Shown here piece by piece: positions 43,828-53,718 of a stretch of DNA of 64,000 nucleotides (position 1 is the stretch's first letter; the number at the start of each line of letters is the position of its first letter). The notes under the pieces were generated by a model. It did no database searches and was not told the origin of the DNA. It saw only the letters and a program-made list of their open reading frames with translations. This stretch comes from Cytophagales bacterium (GTDB lineage: Bacteria; Bacteroidota; Bacteroidia; Cytophagales; Spirosomataceae), in the NCBI GenBank assembly GCA_013298025.1, contig JAAFJE010000010.1, positions 124,001-188,000 on the forward strand, given 5' to 3'. The position numbers and the translations under genes are program-made.

Positions 43828-46143
43828 TTAACCCAATAGCTCGGTGGTCACTTTTGCTCCAGCGGCGAGGGTTATGGGATTTCCGTGTACAAAAATGCTA
43901 ATTTCGTCGCCTGCTAAGTTTTCAAGGGTTACGCTTGTCGCTGCCGTTGTAATATTGATGACGTTGGTTCTAAAACGGATTTTAAATGAAAACGAAGTCC
44001 AGTTTTCTGGCACAAACGGAGCTAAATACACTTGACCGTTGCGTACACGCATACCGCCAAATCCTTTGACAATCGACATCCATGTACCGGCCATCGACGT
44101 AATATGACAACCGTCTTCGGTATCGTTGTTGTAATCGTCGAGGTCGAGGCGAGCCGAGCGTTGGTAAAACTCATAACTGCGGGCTTTATCGCCCAATTTT
44201 GCTGCAATAATCGAGTGTACACAAGGACTCAAAGACGATTCATGCACGGTCATTGGCTCGTAGAAATCATAGTTTCTACGCATGGTTTCGATGTCGAAAT
44301 CGTCTTCAAAGAAATAAATGCCTTGCAATACATCCGCTTGTTTGATAAAGCAAGAACGGAGGATTCTGTCCCAAGACCATTTTTGGTTGATAGGTCGCTC
44401 GGAAGCAGGCAAGTCTTTTACCTGAATTAATTCTTTGTCTAAGAATCCATCTTGTTGCAAATATACGCCCAAGGTTTTGTCTTCTGGCAAATACATTTTT
44501 TCGATAATATCCTGAAAATGAGCAAACTCAACGCTTTCGTCAAGTTTGAGTAAGTCGGTCAATTCCGCATAACGAGCCTCGTCTATTGCCTTGATTTTTT
44601 GGGCAGCTTCCAAGGTATATTTCAAGCACCACACCGCAATATAACTGGTGTACCAGTTGTTGTTTACGTTGTTTTCGTATTCGTTTGGCCCTGTTACACC
44701 CAGCATAACGTACTGTTGTTTGTGTGCCGACCAGTTGACACGCTGTGCCCAAAAACGAGCAATGCCCAATAGCACTTCAAAGCCATATTCGGCCAAATAC
44801 GCTTCGTCATCGGTGTAGTTGATGTAGTCGTAAATGGCGTAAGCGATAGCACCATTGCGGTGAATTTCTTCAAACGTAATTTCCCATTCGTTGTGGCATT
44901 CTTCGCCGTTCATTGTCACCATTGGGTATAAAGCTGCTCCATTTTTGAAGCCCAATTTCCCTGCATTTTCAATGGCTCTACCCAATTGTTTCCAACGATA
45001 CACCAATAAGTTACGGGCCACTTGTTGGTCGGCGGTAGCCAAGTAAAACGGAATACAGTACGCCTCGGTGTCCCAATAAGTCGAGCCACCGTATTTTTCG
45101 CCCGTAAAGCCTTTAGGGCCAATATTCAAGCGTGCGTCTTCGCCTGTATAAGTTTGGTTGAGTTGGAAAATATTGAAACGAATGCCTTGCTGTGCTGCCA
45201 CATCGCCTTCAATCACGATGTCGTTTATTTGCCATTTGGCGGCCCATTTGTCGGCTTGTTCAGCGAGCATTTTATCAAAACCTTTGGCTGCAATGCGATG
45301 AAGATACGCCTTTGCAGCAGGAAGCAAGTCGGCAACGGCGTAGTTTTCAGACGATAAATTGCAGGCGTATTTGACCAATACCGTTTCTTGCCCAACAATT
45401 ACATCTAATTGTACTTGGCTTGCCACGTATTTTTCAGCTTTTTTCGGAAAACTCTGAAAATCAATCACTTTTCCATTTTGATAAAGCTCAAATTTTTGCC
45501 CCGTCAATACATGAAAGCCTGTTTTCTTGGTACGTAGTTCGAGGTATCCTTCGGCAAAAGCAGTTTCTTTATGGATTTCATCCCAAAACTTCTCGTCATA
45601 ATTGGCATCTTTGTTTTTGATGTCGCCATCAATAAACGGTGTTAAGACCAATCTTCCATCAAAATTCAAAGGCGTAATCGCATAGCGAATCGCCCCAGCT
45701 TCGTCGTCAACGATAGAATTGATACGTTTGGTAGCCACCTTCACTTGTTTGCCACTAGGCAAGGTTGCCACAAATGAGCGTTCGAGGTAGCCTTCTTTCA
45801 TGTTGAGTACCCGACGGAAATCGTGTACTTCGCAAAGGTTCAAATCTAATTCTTCGTGATCTATTTCTACTTTAATGCCAATCCAATTGGCAGCGTTCAA
45901 TACTTTTGCAAAATATTCGGGGTATCCGTTTTTCCACCAGCCCACACGTGTCTTGTCGGGATAATACACCCCTGCTACATAATTGCCTTGCAAGGTTTTG
46001 CCGGTAAAGGTTTCTTCAAAATTCCCTCTTTGGCCCATGCGACCATTGCCTAATGAGCATACCGATTCCGTAATTTCGTTGTATTCTCTGTGAAATCCTT
46101 CTTCAATAATGCACCATTCGTCATGCTTTAAATAGTTTTTCAT
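43828..46143 (-). CDS. GH65 maltose (or related alpha-glucobiose) phosphorylase
   Basis: 771 residues, no signal peptide, full family length. N-terminal beta-sandwich (LGNGRMGQRGNFEET), (alpha/alpha)6 catalytic barrel with YGGSTYWDTEAYCIPFYL and the general acid Glu in TGPNEYENNVNNNWYTS, and a C-terminal jelly roll. It phosphorolyses maltose to beta-glucose 1-phosphate and glucose; the beta-phosphoglucomutase encoded just upstream would convert the product. Kojibiose or trehalose phosphorylase are alternatives, but the maltose setting favours maltose. Confidence 0.92.
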   Translation of the reverse strand: MKNYLKHDEWCIIEEGFHREYNEITESVCSLGNGRMGQRGNFEETFTGKTLQGNYVAGVYYPDKTRVGWWKNGYPEYFAKVLNAANWIGIKVEIDHEELDLNLCEVHDFRRVLNMKEGYLERSFVATLPSGKQVKVATKRINSIVDDEAGAIRYAITPLNFDGRLVLTPFIDGDIKNKDANYDEKFWDEIHKETAFAEGYLELRTKKTGFHVLTGQKFELYQNGKVIDFQSFPKKAEKYVASQVQLDVIVGQETVLVKYACNLSSENYAVADLLPAAKAYLHRIAAKGFDKMLAEQADKWAAKWQINDIVIEGDVAAQQGIRFNIFQLNQTYTGEDARLNIGPKGFTGEKYGGSTYWDTEAYCIPFYLATADQQVARNLLVYRWKQLGRAIENAGKLGFKNGAALYPMVTMNGEECHNEWEITFEEIHRNGAIAYAIYDYINYTDDEAYLAEYGFEVLLGIARFWAQRVNWSAHKQQYVMLGVTGPNEYENNVNNNWYTSYIAVWCLKYTLEAAQKIKAIDEARYAELTDLLKLDESVEFAHFQDIIEKMYLPEDKTLGVYLQQDGFLDKELIQVKDLPASERPINQKWSWDRILRSCFIKQADVLQGIYFFEDDFDIETMRRNYDFYEPMTVHESSLSPCVHSIIAAKLGDKARSYEFYQRSARLDLDDYNNDTEDGCHITSMAGTWMSIVKGFGGMRVRNGQVYLAPFVPENWTSFSFKIRFRTNVINITTAATSVTLENLAGDEISIFVHGNPITLAAGAKVTTELLG

Positions 46144-46332
46144 TGTCTTATTGTTGGATGGTTAATGGCAAGGTATTCAACTATTTCCAATCTTTCAAGC
46201 CCAAAGCCAATCTTTTTCCTTCAAGTTCTTGGAATAATCCAAACCATTGGTTTAATGTTTTTATTAGGGAGCAAAAATAAAGGAAAGCACAAGAAAAATA
46301 TTTGCTGTGCTAAGGTGTTTTTTACAAATAAT

Positions 46333-46371
46333 CAAGGCGGAGGTTCGCTTTTTGAGGAAACATCCGCCTTG
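46333..46371 (-). terminator. Hairpin between pgmB and the GH65 gene
   Basis: CAAGGCGGA (46333-46341) and TCCGCCTTG (46363-46371) pair over 9 bases with a 21-base loop, 3 bases after the pgmB stop. There is no clean T-run, so partial termination or mRNA protection is also possible. Confidence 0.5.
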
Positions 46372-46374
46372 GGT

Positions 46375-47016
46375 TTATAGTTTTTCTACCGACATTTCTT
46401 CAAAAGAAGCAATCACAAAATCGGCTTGCGTCAGAACATCGGCCGAGCCTACGCCAATGGCTTTCATGCCTCCTGCTTTGGCGGCTTGAATCCCTGCCAC
46501 GGCATCTTCAAACACTACGCATTCGGCAGGTGTACAGCCTACGGCCTCCGCTCCCATCAAAAATACTTGGGGGTCGGGTTTGCCTTTGGTGATGTTGTTG
46601 CCGTCGATGATGGCATCAAAAAACGAAAGCATTTCGATGCGTTCTAAAATCAATTTCGAGTTTTTACTCGCCGAGCCCAAGGCTATTTTAATGCCATTGT
46701 CACGCAGTGTGGTCAAGAAAGCTTGAACGCCTGGTAAAATTTCGTTGGGTGTCATTTGCATCACCAAGGCCAAATACCATTCATTTTTCTTGGTAGCCCA
46801 CGCCAGTTTTTCGGCTTCGCTGAGTTGTACACCTCCCCAACCCAAAATCAATTCTAGCGATTCCATGCGACTGATGCCTTTGAGTTGTTCGTTTTGGTGT
46901 TCGGTAAAATCAAAACCCAATTCGTTGGCCAAGCGTCGCCAAGCTTGAAAATGATATACTGCCGTGTCAACAATCACGCCATCTAAATCGAATAGGCAGG
47001 CTTTTATTTGTGTCAT
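46375..47016 (-). CDS. pgmB: Beta-phosphoglucomutase
   Basis: 213 residues. HAD subfamily IA with pgmB features: nucleophile DLDGVIVDTAVYHFQAWRRL (Asp pair and cap His), RMESLELIL, LGSASKNSKLIL, and GKPDPQVFLMGAEAVG with VFEDAVAGIQAAKAGG. Converts beta-glucose 1-phosphate to glucose 6-phosphate in the cytoplasm. Lies between the GH13 enzyme and GH65, matching the maltose phosphorylase route. Confidence 0.93.
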   Translation of the reverse strand: MTQIKACLFDLDGVIVDTAVYHFQAWRRLANELGFDFTEHQNEQLKGISRMESLELILGWGGVQLSEAEKLAWATKKNEWYLALVMQMTPNEILPGVQAFLTTLRDNGIKIALGSASKNSKLILERIEMLSFFDAIIDGNNITKGKPDPQVFLMGAEAVGCTPAECVVFEDAVAGIQAAKAGGMKAIGVGSADVLTQADFVIASFEEMSVEKL

Positions 47017-47051
47017 TTTGTTATATATAAATGTTTGTTTGAATACTGCTC

Positions 47052-48956
47052 TTATTTCGCCAATGCTATCACCTGAATGCTCATGGGCTGTACGTTGATT
47101 TGCTTGAGGTCGGTTAATGTTTTGCCAGAAATTACTTCCTTACCTGTGGTAAATCCTTGCAAATTTTCGGCAAATCGCTCGGTGCTGAGGGTTTTGGCTT
47201 CTTTATTTTGACTCATAATCACCATAACGCTTTGGGTAGCATTGTGACGAAAATATACATAAATGCCTTCTTGCGGCAAATATTGCGTAAGTTTTCCTGT
47301 TTGCAAGGCAGGCGAATTTTTACGATAATTGGCCAAAGTTTTAACAAAAGTAAAAGCTTCATTTTCTTGTGCCGTGCGACCTTCCGCCACAAATTTATTT
47401 ACTTTATCCTCAGCCCAACCACCGGGAAAATCTTGGCGAACTTCGGCATCAGAAGGGTTTTTGAAATTTTTCATCAATACTTCTGTTCCATAATACAAGT
47501 GTGGCGTACCACGGGTGGTGAGCAAAAAGCCCAAGCCGAGTTTATATTTATTCAAATCTTCGCCAATAACCGAGAAATAGCGGTCTTGGTCGTGGTTATC
47601 GACGAAGGTCATGTTTAAATCTGGATTTTCGTACAAACCATCAGAAGCCAAGGTCGAATAAATACGGTTAAAGCCCTTGCCCCAATCGAAGTTTTGATTC
47701 AAAGCGTCATTAATGGCATAATACAACACAAAATCGTTGGGCGAAGGCAAGTTACTTTTAAAAGGCACTTGCAACACATTGCGTGTATAATACGCTTGGC
47801 TCACGATATTGCTCACCGAGTTTTCGCCCGTAATAAACATATTCGGATACTCTTCGAGCAAGGCGGTGTTGCAACGATTCATAAAATTCAAATCATTGTA
47901 TTGGTAGGTGTCCACACGCCAGCCATCAATGCCAAAGTACTCTACCGTCCACAAGGCGTGCTGAATTAAGTAATTGGCTACAAAGGCATTATCCTGATTA
48001 AGGTCGGGCAAAAACGGCACAAACCAACCATTTTGTTGTACCTTAAAATCGGCTTTATTGCCATGCAAAATATCAATCACAGGCTCGTCACGATACGAGG
48101 TATTGGTATAAGTATCCCATTGATGCAACCAATCTTTCATGGGTATATCTTTCAAAATCCAATGGTTGATACCCACGTGGTTATACACGGCATCTTGGAT
48201 AACCTTCAAGCCTTTTTTGTGGGCTTCGGTCACGAGGGTCAAATACGCTTCGTTGCCTCCCAAACGGCGGTCCACGTTGTATTGGTCGGTAAAGCCATAG
48301 CCATGATACGCCGAACGCATCGCTCCGCCTTCGTTGGTTTGTGGCTGGTCGTTTTCAATGACAGGATTGAGCCAAAGCGTTGTAACGCCCAAGTCTTTAA
48401 AATAATCCAAATGCTGTGTAATGCCCTGCAAGTCGCCTCCATGACGCAAGAAAGGATTTTTGCGGTCGGCGGCGGTATCGGCCATGCTGGCAAATTTATC
48501 GTTGCGTACATCGCCATTGGCAAAGCGGTCGGGCAAAATCAAATAAATAAAATCTTGTGAATTAACCACTTGAGGCTTTTTATCTCGTACTTTCAAGCTG
48601 TAAGGCTGGGTTATTTTCACCACTTGGTCGATGGACTTTTTCTTGCCTTTTTGTATGGTAATGTTTTTGGTAAATTCCAATTTCAATTCTCCCGCTTGGG
48701 TTTCAGGAGCAATTTTCAGGTCGAGGAATAAGTAATTAGGATTTTCAACCGTATGTACTTTTTCGAGCGTTACTCCCGGATAATTGACGGCAACCGTCGA
48801 GCCTTTGAGGTTTTTGCCATATACCAACAACTGCAAAGCGGGGTTTTTCATGCCCACCCACCAGTTGGTAGGATTGATACGTTGAACGCTCGGCGTTTGT
48901 GCCTCTACCACTTTACAGAGGCATAATAATGCTAATACAGCAAGTAATTTTTTCAT
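47052..48956 (-). CDS. GH13 alpha-amylase/neopullulanase, SusA-like
   Basis: 634 residues with a signal peptide (ends VVEAQ). An N-terminal cyclomaltodextrinase-type immunoglobulin domain (about 22-125) precedes the GH13 barrel: VIQDAVYNHVG, GIDGWRVDTYQYND (nucleophile Asp), MFITGENSVSN (acid/base Glu) and TFVDNHDQDRY (third Asp). Cuts maltodextrins, pullulan or cyclodextrins in the periplasm to maltose-size products. First gene of the minus-strand maltose operon (35 bases to pgmB). Confidence 0.93.
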   Translation of the reverse strand: MKKLLAVLALLCLCKVVEAQTPSVQRINPTNWWVGMKNPALQLLVYGKNLKGSTVAVNYPGVTLEKVHTVENPNYLFLDLKIAPETQAGELKLEFTKNITIQKGKKKSIDQVVKITQPYSLKVRDKKPQVVNSQDFIYLILPDRFANGDVRNDKFASMADTAADRKNPFLRHGGDLQGITQHLDYFKDLGVTTLWLNPVIENDQPQTNEGGAMRSAYHGYGFTDQYNVDRRLGGNEAYLTLVTEAHKKGLKVIQDAVYNHVGINHWILKDIPMKDWLHQWDTYTNTSYRDEPVIDILHGNKADFKVQQNGWFVPFLPDLNQDNAFVANYLIQHALWTVEYFGIDGWRVDTYQYNDLNFMNRCNTALLEEYPNMFITGENSVSNIVSQAYYTRNVLQVPFKSNLPSPNDFVLYYAINDALNQNFDWGKGFNRIYSTLASDGLYENPDLNMTFVDNHDQDRYFSVIGEDLNKYKLGLGFLLTTRGTPHLYYGTEVLMKNFKNPSDAEVRQDFPGGWAEDKVNKFVAEGRTAQENEAFTFVKTLANYRKNSPALQTGKLTQYLPQEGIYVYFRHNATQSVMVIMSQNKEAKTLSTERFAENLQGFTTGKEVISGKTLTDLKQINVQPMSIQVIALAK

Positions 48957-49005
48957 GTTGTTTGATAAAAGAAATGGTTAATGGAAATGGTTTCGTGGGC
49001 TATAC

Positions 49006-49052
49006 AGCACGCTATTTGTAGCACAACGATGGTTTCGCTACGACAGCGTGCT
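49006..49052. promoter_or_regulatory. Nested inverted repeat in the divergent GH13 promoter region
   Basis: AGCACGCT (49006-49013) / AGCGTGCT (49045-49052) enclose a second stem GTAGC (49018-49022) / GCTAC (49037-49041). It lies in the 266-base spacer between two divergent GH13 genes, 50 bases from the minus-strand start, so could be an operator or an extruding cruciform. Confidence 0.4.
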
Positions 49053-49222
49053 TGTACCAGTAAAGAGATTTTTTACAAAAAACTTCTGCAATTTTTCAAA
49101 TAAATTCAGGAAAATCCTAATAATAAAATCTTAAATTCGAGCATTTTTTTATAAACAAAAAAGTGTGGTTTGTACAATAAATCTGTGCTAAACTGTGCTA
49201 ATCAGCAAATATTATTCTAAAA

Positions 49223-51136
49223 ATGGCAAGAAATTATAGTTTTTTCAAAATTTTATTAGGCTTGTTTTTACTTAGCCTTACAACTATTGGGCAAACAAGC
49301 AACAGCCCACAAAAGCCTTCGACCCAGAACGCTATTGCAAAAACAAAGAATTATCGTAATTTCAAACATAAAGCAAAATCCCTACAATCAAACCAAGCAA
49401 GTACATTAGCAAAAACTATGACTACAAAAAACGACAAATTGGTTATTTTACAAATGATGTTTCACCTATGGGGCAATACCAATACCACCAACAAAATGAA
49501 TGGTTCGGCTGCCGAAAACGGTGTAACAAAGTTTAAGGATATCAATGACAAAGCACTAAAAGAAATCAAGAAATTTGGCTATTCGCATATTTACGCCACA
49601 GGGCTAATCGAACACGCCACGATGGAAGACCTCACGGCTTTGGGCATTCCGAAAGACCACCCCGATGTGGTAAAAGGACGTTGTGGCTCGCCATTTGCCA
49701 TCAAAGATTACTACGACGTGAACCCGTTTTTTGCCACCAAACCAGCCAAACGCATGGATGAATTTGAGGCAATGTTGGCACGTATTCATAAAAATGGCTT
49801 GAAACTTGTCATGGATTTTGTCCCCAATCACGTAGCAAGGGTGTATCATTCAGACATGAAGCCAGCGGGCATCCGTGATTTTGGCGTGGACGACGACACC
49901 AGCAAGGCATTCGACCCGCACAATAACTTTTATTATTTGCCCAATACCCAATTCCATATTCCAGATGGAGTAGAATCGCCCGTAAAAGCCGATGCTCCTT
50001 ACAACGAATCGCCAGCAAAAGCCTCTGGAAATGATGTATTTACAGCAAAACCAAGCATTCACGATTGGTTTGAAACGGTTAAATTGAATTATGGCGTTGA
50101 CATCCTCAACGGTCGCAGCCGCCATTTCGACCCTATTCCTTCTACTTGGCTCAAAATGGTAGAAATCCTGAAATATTGGTCGGGCAAAGGAGTGGACGGT
50201 TTCCGTTGCGACATGGCAGAAATGGTACCTGCCGAGTTTTGGCAATACGCCACCAAAGAAATCAAAAAAGAATTTCCTCATATTATTTTTATTGCCGAAA
50301 TCTACAACCCTAACGAATACCACAACTACATCAAAGTGGGTGGTTTCGACTACCTTTACGATAAAGTGGGCTTGTACGATGGGCTCAGAAGATTGGTAGA
50401 GAATAGTCCGAATGGTACGGTAGAAGACATCACCCGTGTATGGCAACACGAATCGGGCGATATATCGGAACACATGTTGCGTTTCTTAGAAAACCACGAC
50501 GAGCATCGCATCAATACACCTGTGTTCTCGAAAGGGTATCCGTTTACAGCCGTACCTGCGATGGTGGTTACAGCCACCTTGCACACAGGGCCTGTGATGA
50601 TTTATTTCGGACAAGAATTGGGCGAAAAAGCAGCCGACCGAGAAGGCTTCAACCAAGCCGACGACCGCACCACAATGTTTGACTTTTGGGGTGTCGATAC
50701 GCACCAGCGTTGGATGAACGGCGGTAAATTTGACGGAGCATTGCTCACGCCAGAAGAAGTACGTTTACGCAACTTTTACAAAGATTTACTCCAACTGGTC
50801 AATAAATCGGAAGCCATTCAAAAAGGTTCATTTTTTGACCTACAATACATCCAAGGCAACTCCTATGACCGCCGCAAAGTGTATAGTTATTTGCGATACA
50901 GCGAAAACCAAAAAATCTTGATTGTTTGTAATTTCGACCATTTCAAAACCCAAGAACTCAGCGTCAACATTCCAGAAGGTGCTTGGCGTGCCATGCAGAT
51001 AGAGCCATCGGCGACAGTAAACTTCCAACAAATTTTTGAAGGAAAAAATAGCTTTAGCCAAGGGGCAAATCAAGGAATATCTTTAAAAATAGCACCAAAT
51101 TCTATTGCTATTTATGAGATTTCCACGAAAAAATAG
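49223..51136 (+). CDS. GH13 alpha-amylase family enzyme
   Basis: 637 residues with a signal peptide (about 1-24). A low-complexity Lys/Ser/Thr-rich stretch follows (25-70). Catalytic barrel: LVMDFVPNHVARVYH, GVDGFRCDMAEMVPAEFW (nucleophile Asp), IIFIAEIYNPNEYH (Glu) and RFLENHDEHRI (Asp). A C-terminal beta domain is visible about 545-637. It degrades alpha-glucans outside the cytoplasm. Divergent from the SusA-like gene and followed by the sugar carrier. Confidence 0.92.
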   Translation: MARNYSFFKILLGLFLLSLTTIGQTSNSPQKPSTQNAIAKTKNYRNFKHKAKSLQSNQASTLAKTMTTKNDKLVILQMMFHLWGNTNTTNKMNGSAAENGVTKFKDINDKALKEIKKFGYSHIYATGLIEHATMEDLTALGIPKDHPDVVKGRCGSPFAIKDYYDVNPFFATKPAKRMDEFEAMLARIHKNGLKLVMDFVPNHVARVYHSDMKPAGIRDFGVDDDTSKAFDPHNNFYYLPNTQFHIPDGVESPVKADAPYNESPAKASGNDVFTAKPSIHDWFETVKLNYGVDILNGRSRHFDPIPSTWLKMVEILKYWSGKGVDGFRCDMAEMVPAEFWQYATKEIKKEFPHIIFIAEIYNPNEYHNYIKVGGFDYLYDKVGLYDGLRRLVENSPNGTVEDITRVWQHESGDISEHMLRFLENHDEHRINTPVFSKGYPFTAVPAMVVTATLHTGPVMIYFGQELGEKAADREGFNQADDRTTMFDFWGVDTHQRWMNGGKFDGALLTPEEVRLRNFYKDLLQLVNKSEAIQKGSFFDLQYIQGNSYDRRKVYSYLRYSENQKILIVCNFDHFKTQELSVNIPEGAWRAMQIEPSATVNFQQIFEGKNSFSQGANQGISLKIAPNSIAIYEISTKK

Positions 51137-51178
51137 TATTTTGCATCAGTGTTTTACGATAAAATGCTTACGCTACTA

Positions 51179-51342
51179 TTGAGTGAATGAGTGATTGAGC
51201 GAGTTAGTGAATGGTGAGTTAGTTTTTCATTTTCTAAATATTTACCATTTGTTTTGATGAAAATTAAGTTAGATTAAAATAGACTGTAAGTTGTTGTAAA
51301 TCAAAACACTAATTCACAATTCACTAACTCACAACTCACTCA
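51179..51342. repeat. Dispersed GTGAATTA-type repeat, hairpin form, copy 6
   Basis: Left block 51179-51224 (gagtgaatgagtgattgagc ...) and right block 51305-51342 (actaattcacaattcactaa ...) are inverted. The 80-base centre is AT-rich with ttttgatgaaaatt, related to the tails of copies 1 and 5. Located between the amylase and the sugar carrier. Confidence 0.8.
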
Positions 51343-51400
51343 ATAAAGCATCAAGCTCGTAGGCACAACTATGTTGTATCCCATCCATTAACCATTTTTT

Positions 51401-52723
51401 ATGAAAAAAATTACCAAGCCAAGGTTAAACCTATCGCAAATCATCAATATGAGTGTAGGTTTTTTAGGCATTCAATTTGGTTTTGCTTTACAAAACGGCA
51501 ACGCTTCACGCATTCTTCAAACCTACGGTGCAGACGTAGAACATCTGTCGTGGTTTTGGCTGGCAGCACCACTCACGGGGATGATTGTACAGCCCATCAT
51601 TGGTCACTTTTCCGATAACATTTGGACTTCTTTCGGTAGGCGAAAACCCTTTTTCCTCACAGGAGCGATATTGGCAGCATTGGCGATGGCATTTATGCCC
51701 AATGCTTCTTTTTTGGCAGGAGTATTGCCTACGGTTGTTTTAGGAGCAGGCTTTCTGATGTTTATGGATGCCTCTTTCAACATAGCCATGGAACCATTCA
51801 GGGCTTTGGTAGCCGATAATTTGCCCGAAGAACAAAACACCACAGGTTTTTCGGTGCAAACTACGCTTATTGGTATTGGTGCTGTGGTAGGTGGTTTTTT
51901 ACCCCAATTGCTCAACAAAGTTTTTGGTGTATCGAACGAATCTATCGGGGGAAAAGTACAAGACAATGTACTCTATTCTTTTTACATCGGAGCCTTCATG
52001 ATTTTGGCAGCGATTATCTGGACGGTTGTTACTACCAAAGAATATTCGCCCAGCGAACGTAAAGCCTTTGGTTTTGGCGACGAATCGCAAGAAGGAGGAA
52101 GCCTGAGCGATATTTTCAAAGATTTTAGCAATATGCCTGCCACGATGAAGCAATTGGGCTTTGTGCAGTTTTTCTCATGGATAGCCCTATTTTCGATGTG
52201 GGTATATGCCACGCCAGCCATCGCCCACCAAGTATATGGCTTGCCTTTGAGCGACCACAGTTCAAAAACCTACAACGACGCAGGCGACTGGGTAAGCTCC
52301 CTATTTGGGATTTACAACGGCGTTTCGGCCTTGTATGCCTTGGTATTGCCAAGCATTGCCGCCAAATTCGGGAAGAAAACAACCCATGCTTTTTCCTTGG
52401 TTTGCGGTGGATTGGGACTTATCTCCATCTTTTTCATCAAAGACCCTAATTTGCTCATTGTAAGCATGATAGGCATTGGTATTGCGTGGGCAAGTATTCT
52501 GGCAATGCCTTATGCCATTTTGGCCAACAGCATTCCTATTCATAAAATGGGCGTTTACATGGGCATTTTCAATTTCTTTATCACTTTCCCCCAAATCGTA
52601 AACGGGATTTTTGGCGGAATCATCGTAAAAGAACTGTACGGCTCAAATGCGATTTATGCCATTGTGATGGCAGGCGTGTTTATGATTTTAGGGGCAATTT
52701 CTGCCCTTTTTGTGAAGGAGTAA
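51401..52723 (+). CDS. SLC45-type MFS sugar transporter, probable maltose carrier
   Basis: 440 residues with about 12 membrane segments. FGFALQNGNASRILQTYGAD in the first helix, and the MFS loop DNIWTSFGRRKPFF between helices 2 and 3. This family (SLC45/GPH-like) imports maltose or sucrose with protons and in Bacteroidota is encoded with GH65 and pgmB. It completes the module: GH13 outside, carrier, phosphorylase and pgmB inside. Confidence 0.88.
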   Translation: MKKITKPRLNLSQIINMSVGFLGIQFGFALQNGNASRILQTYGADVEHLSWFWLAAPLTGMIVQPIIGHFSDNIWTSFGRRKPFFLTGAILAALAMAFMPNASFLAGVLPTVVLGAGFLMFMDASFNIAMEPFRALVADNLPEEQNTTGFSVQTTLIGIGAVVGGFLPQLLNKVFGVSNESIGGKVQDNVLYSFYIGAFMILAAIIWTVVTTKEYSPSERKAFGFGDESQEGGSLSDIFKDFSNMPATMKQLGFVQFFSWIALFSMWVYATPAIAHQVYGLPLSDHSSKTYNDAGDWVSSLFGIYNGVSALYALVLPSIAAKFGKKTTHAFSLVCGGLGLISIFFIKDPNLLIVSMIGIGIAWASILAMPYAILANSIPIHKMGVYMGIFNFFITFPQIVNGIFGGIIVKELYGSNAIYAIVMAGVFMILGAISALFVKE

Positions 52724-52786
52724 AGCCTACCATAGGTTTATCACCATAGATACAATTTCCCAATCAAACGCAGGATAATCATCTCA

Positions 52787-52826
52787 ACGAATTAGTGTTA
52801 TTTGCACAAATCATACACTAATTCGT
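52787..52826 (+). promoter_or_regulatory. 12-bp perfect hairpin just before the DUF1460 start
   Basis: ACGAATTAGTGT (52787-52798) pairs with ACACTAATTCGT (52815-52826) around a 16-base loop, ending 5 bases before the ATG. It could mask the start in mRNA or be a small copy of the GTGAATTA repeat family. Confidence 0.55.
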
Positions 52827-52831
52827 ATTTT

Positions 52832-53647
52832 ATGCGTTCACTTTTCAACTATATTACAGCCATACTATTCTTAGCTGTATCCCTACCACTTTACGCCCAA
52901 GAAAGCGACAATAAATTCATTTTTAAGCAAATAGCTCAACCTTCACTTGCAACAAACAAAGTGGAGAGATTGCTATTTTTTGCCCAACAGTTCATCGGAA
53001 AACCCTACGTGGCTCATACGCTCGAAAAGCCTAAAGAAACCTTAGTTGTCAATTTTCAAGCTTTCGATTGTGCCACGTTTGTCGAAACGGTGATAGCCTT
53101 GACGCTCGCACAAGATAGTTCGTTTGAAAGTTTTCAGCACCAGCTACAACAATTGCGTTATCGCTATGGCAAAGTAAATGGCTATGCTTCTCGTTTGCAT
53201 TATTTCAGCGATTGGCTCGTCACCAACGAAAGAAAAGGCTATATTCAAAATATTACCTCGTCGTGTGGCGGACAACCCTACAACAAAGACATTTCGTATA
53301 TGTCGGCACATACCCAGCAGTACCCAGCCTTAGCAGATTATAAAAGTTTGGAAGGAATCAAAATGGCAGAATGGGATTTGAAAAGAGCCAAATTAAGCTA
53401 TATTCCTAAAAATAAGCTCCTAGCACTAGAATCATGTATCCAGACGGGCGATATTATTGCCATTACAAGCAGCATTACAGGGCTCGACATCGCCCATGAA
53501 GGTTTTGCCATTCGACAAAATGGCAGGGTATATTTACTTCATGCTTCGCAAGATTTTGGGAAAGTCATGATTACAAAAGAACCCTTGGTTGAGTATTTAA
53601 GCCGTCATCCCAAACAAACAGGTGTGATGATTTCGAGAGTGAAATAG
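52832..53647 (+). CDS. DUF1460 amidase-like (NlpC/P60-related) secreted protein
   Basis: 271 residues from ATG 52832, which starts a signal peptide (ends PLYAQ); ten extra codons open from a TTG are rejected. The DUF1460 core: FIGKPYVAHTLEKPKET, FDCATFVETVIALTL with the presumed catalytic Cys, ISSITGLDIAHEGFAI with His, and LLHASQDFGKV. The family is related to N-acetylmuramoyl-L-alanine amidases of peptidoglycan recycling. Periplasmic. Isolated gene. Confidence 0.88.
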   Translation: MRSLFNYITAILFLAVSLPLYAQESDNKFIFKQIAQPSLATNKVERLLFFAQQFIGKPYVAHTLEKPKETLVVNFQAFDCATFVETVIALTLAQDSSFESFQHQLQQLRYRYGKVNGYASRLHYFSDWLVTNERKGYIQNITSSCGGQPYNKDISYMSAHTQQYPALADYKSLEGIKMAEWDLKRAKLSYIPKNKLLALESCIQTGDIIAITSSITGLDIAHEGFAIRQNGRVYLLHASQDFGKVMITKEPLVEYLSRHPKQTGVMISRVK

Positions 53648-53661
53648 CCTTTATTATACAT

Positions 53662-53705
53662 AAAAAATCACGTTGCCTTAGCAAGTAAAGCAACGTGATT
53701 TTTTG
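53662..53705. terminator. Bidirectional terminator, DUF1460 / coiled-coil lipoprotein
   Basis: AAAAAATCACGTTGC (53662-53676) and GCAACGTGATTTTTT (53690-53704) pair perfectly; each strand has a T-run at the stem end. It lies between two convergent genes. Confidence 0.9.
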
Positions 53706-53718
53706 TATCAACTTATGT

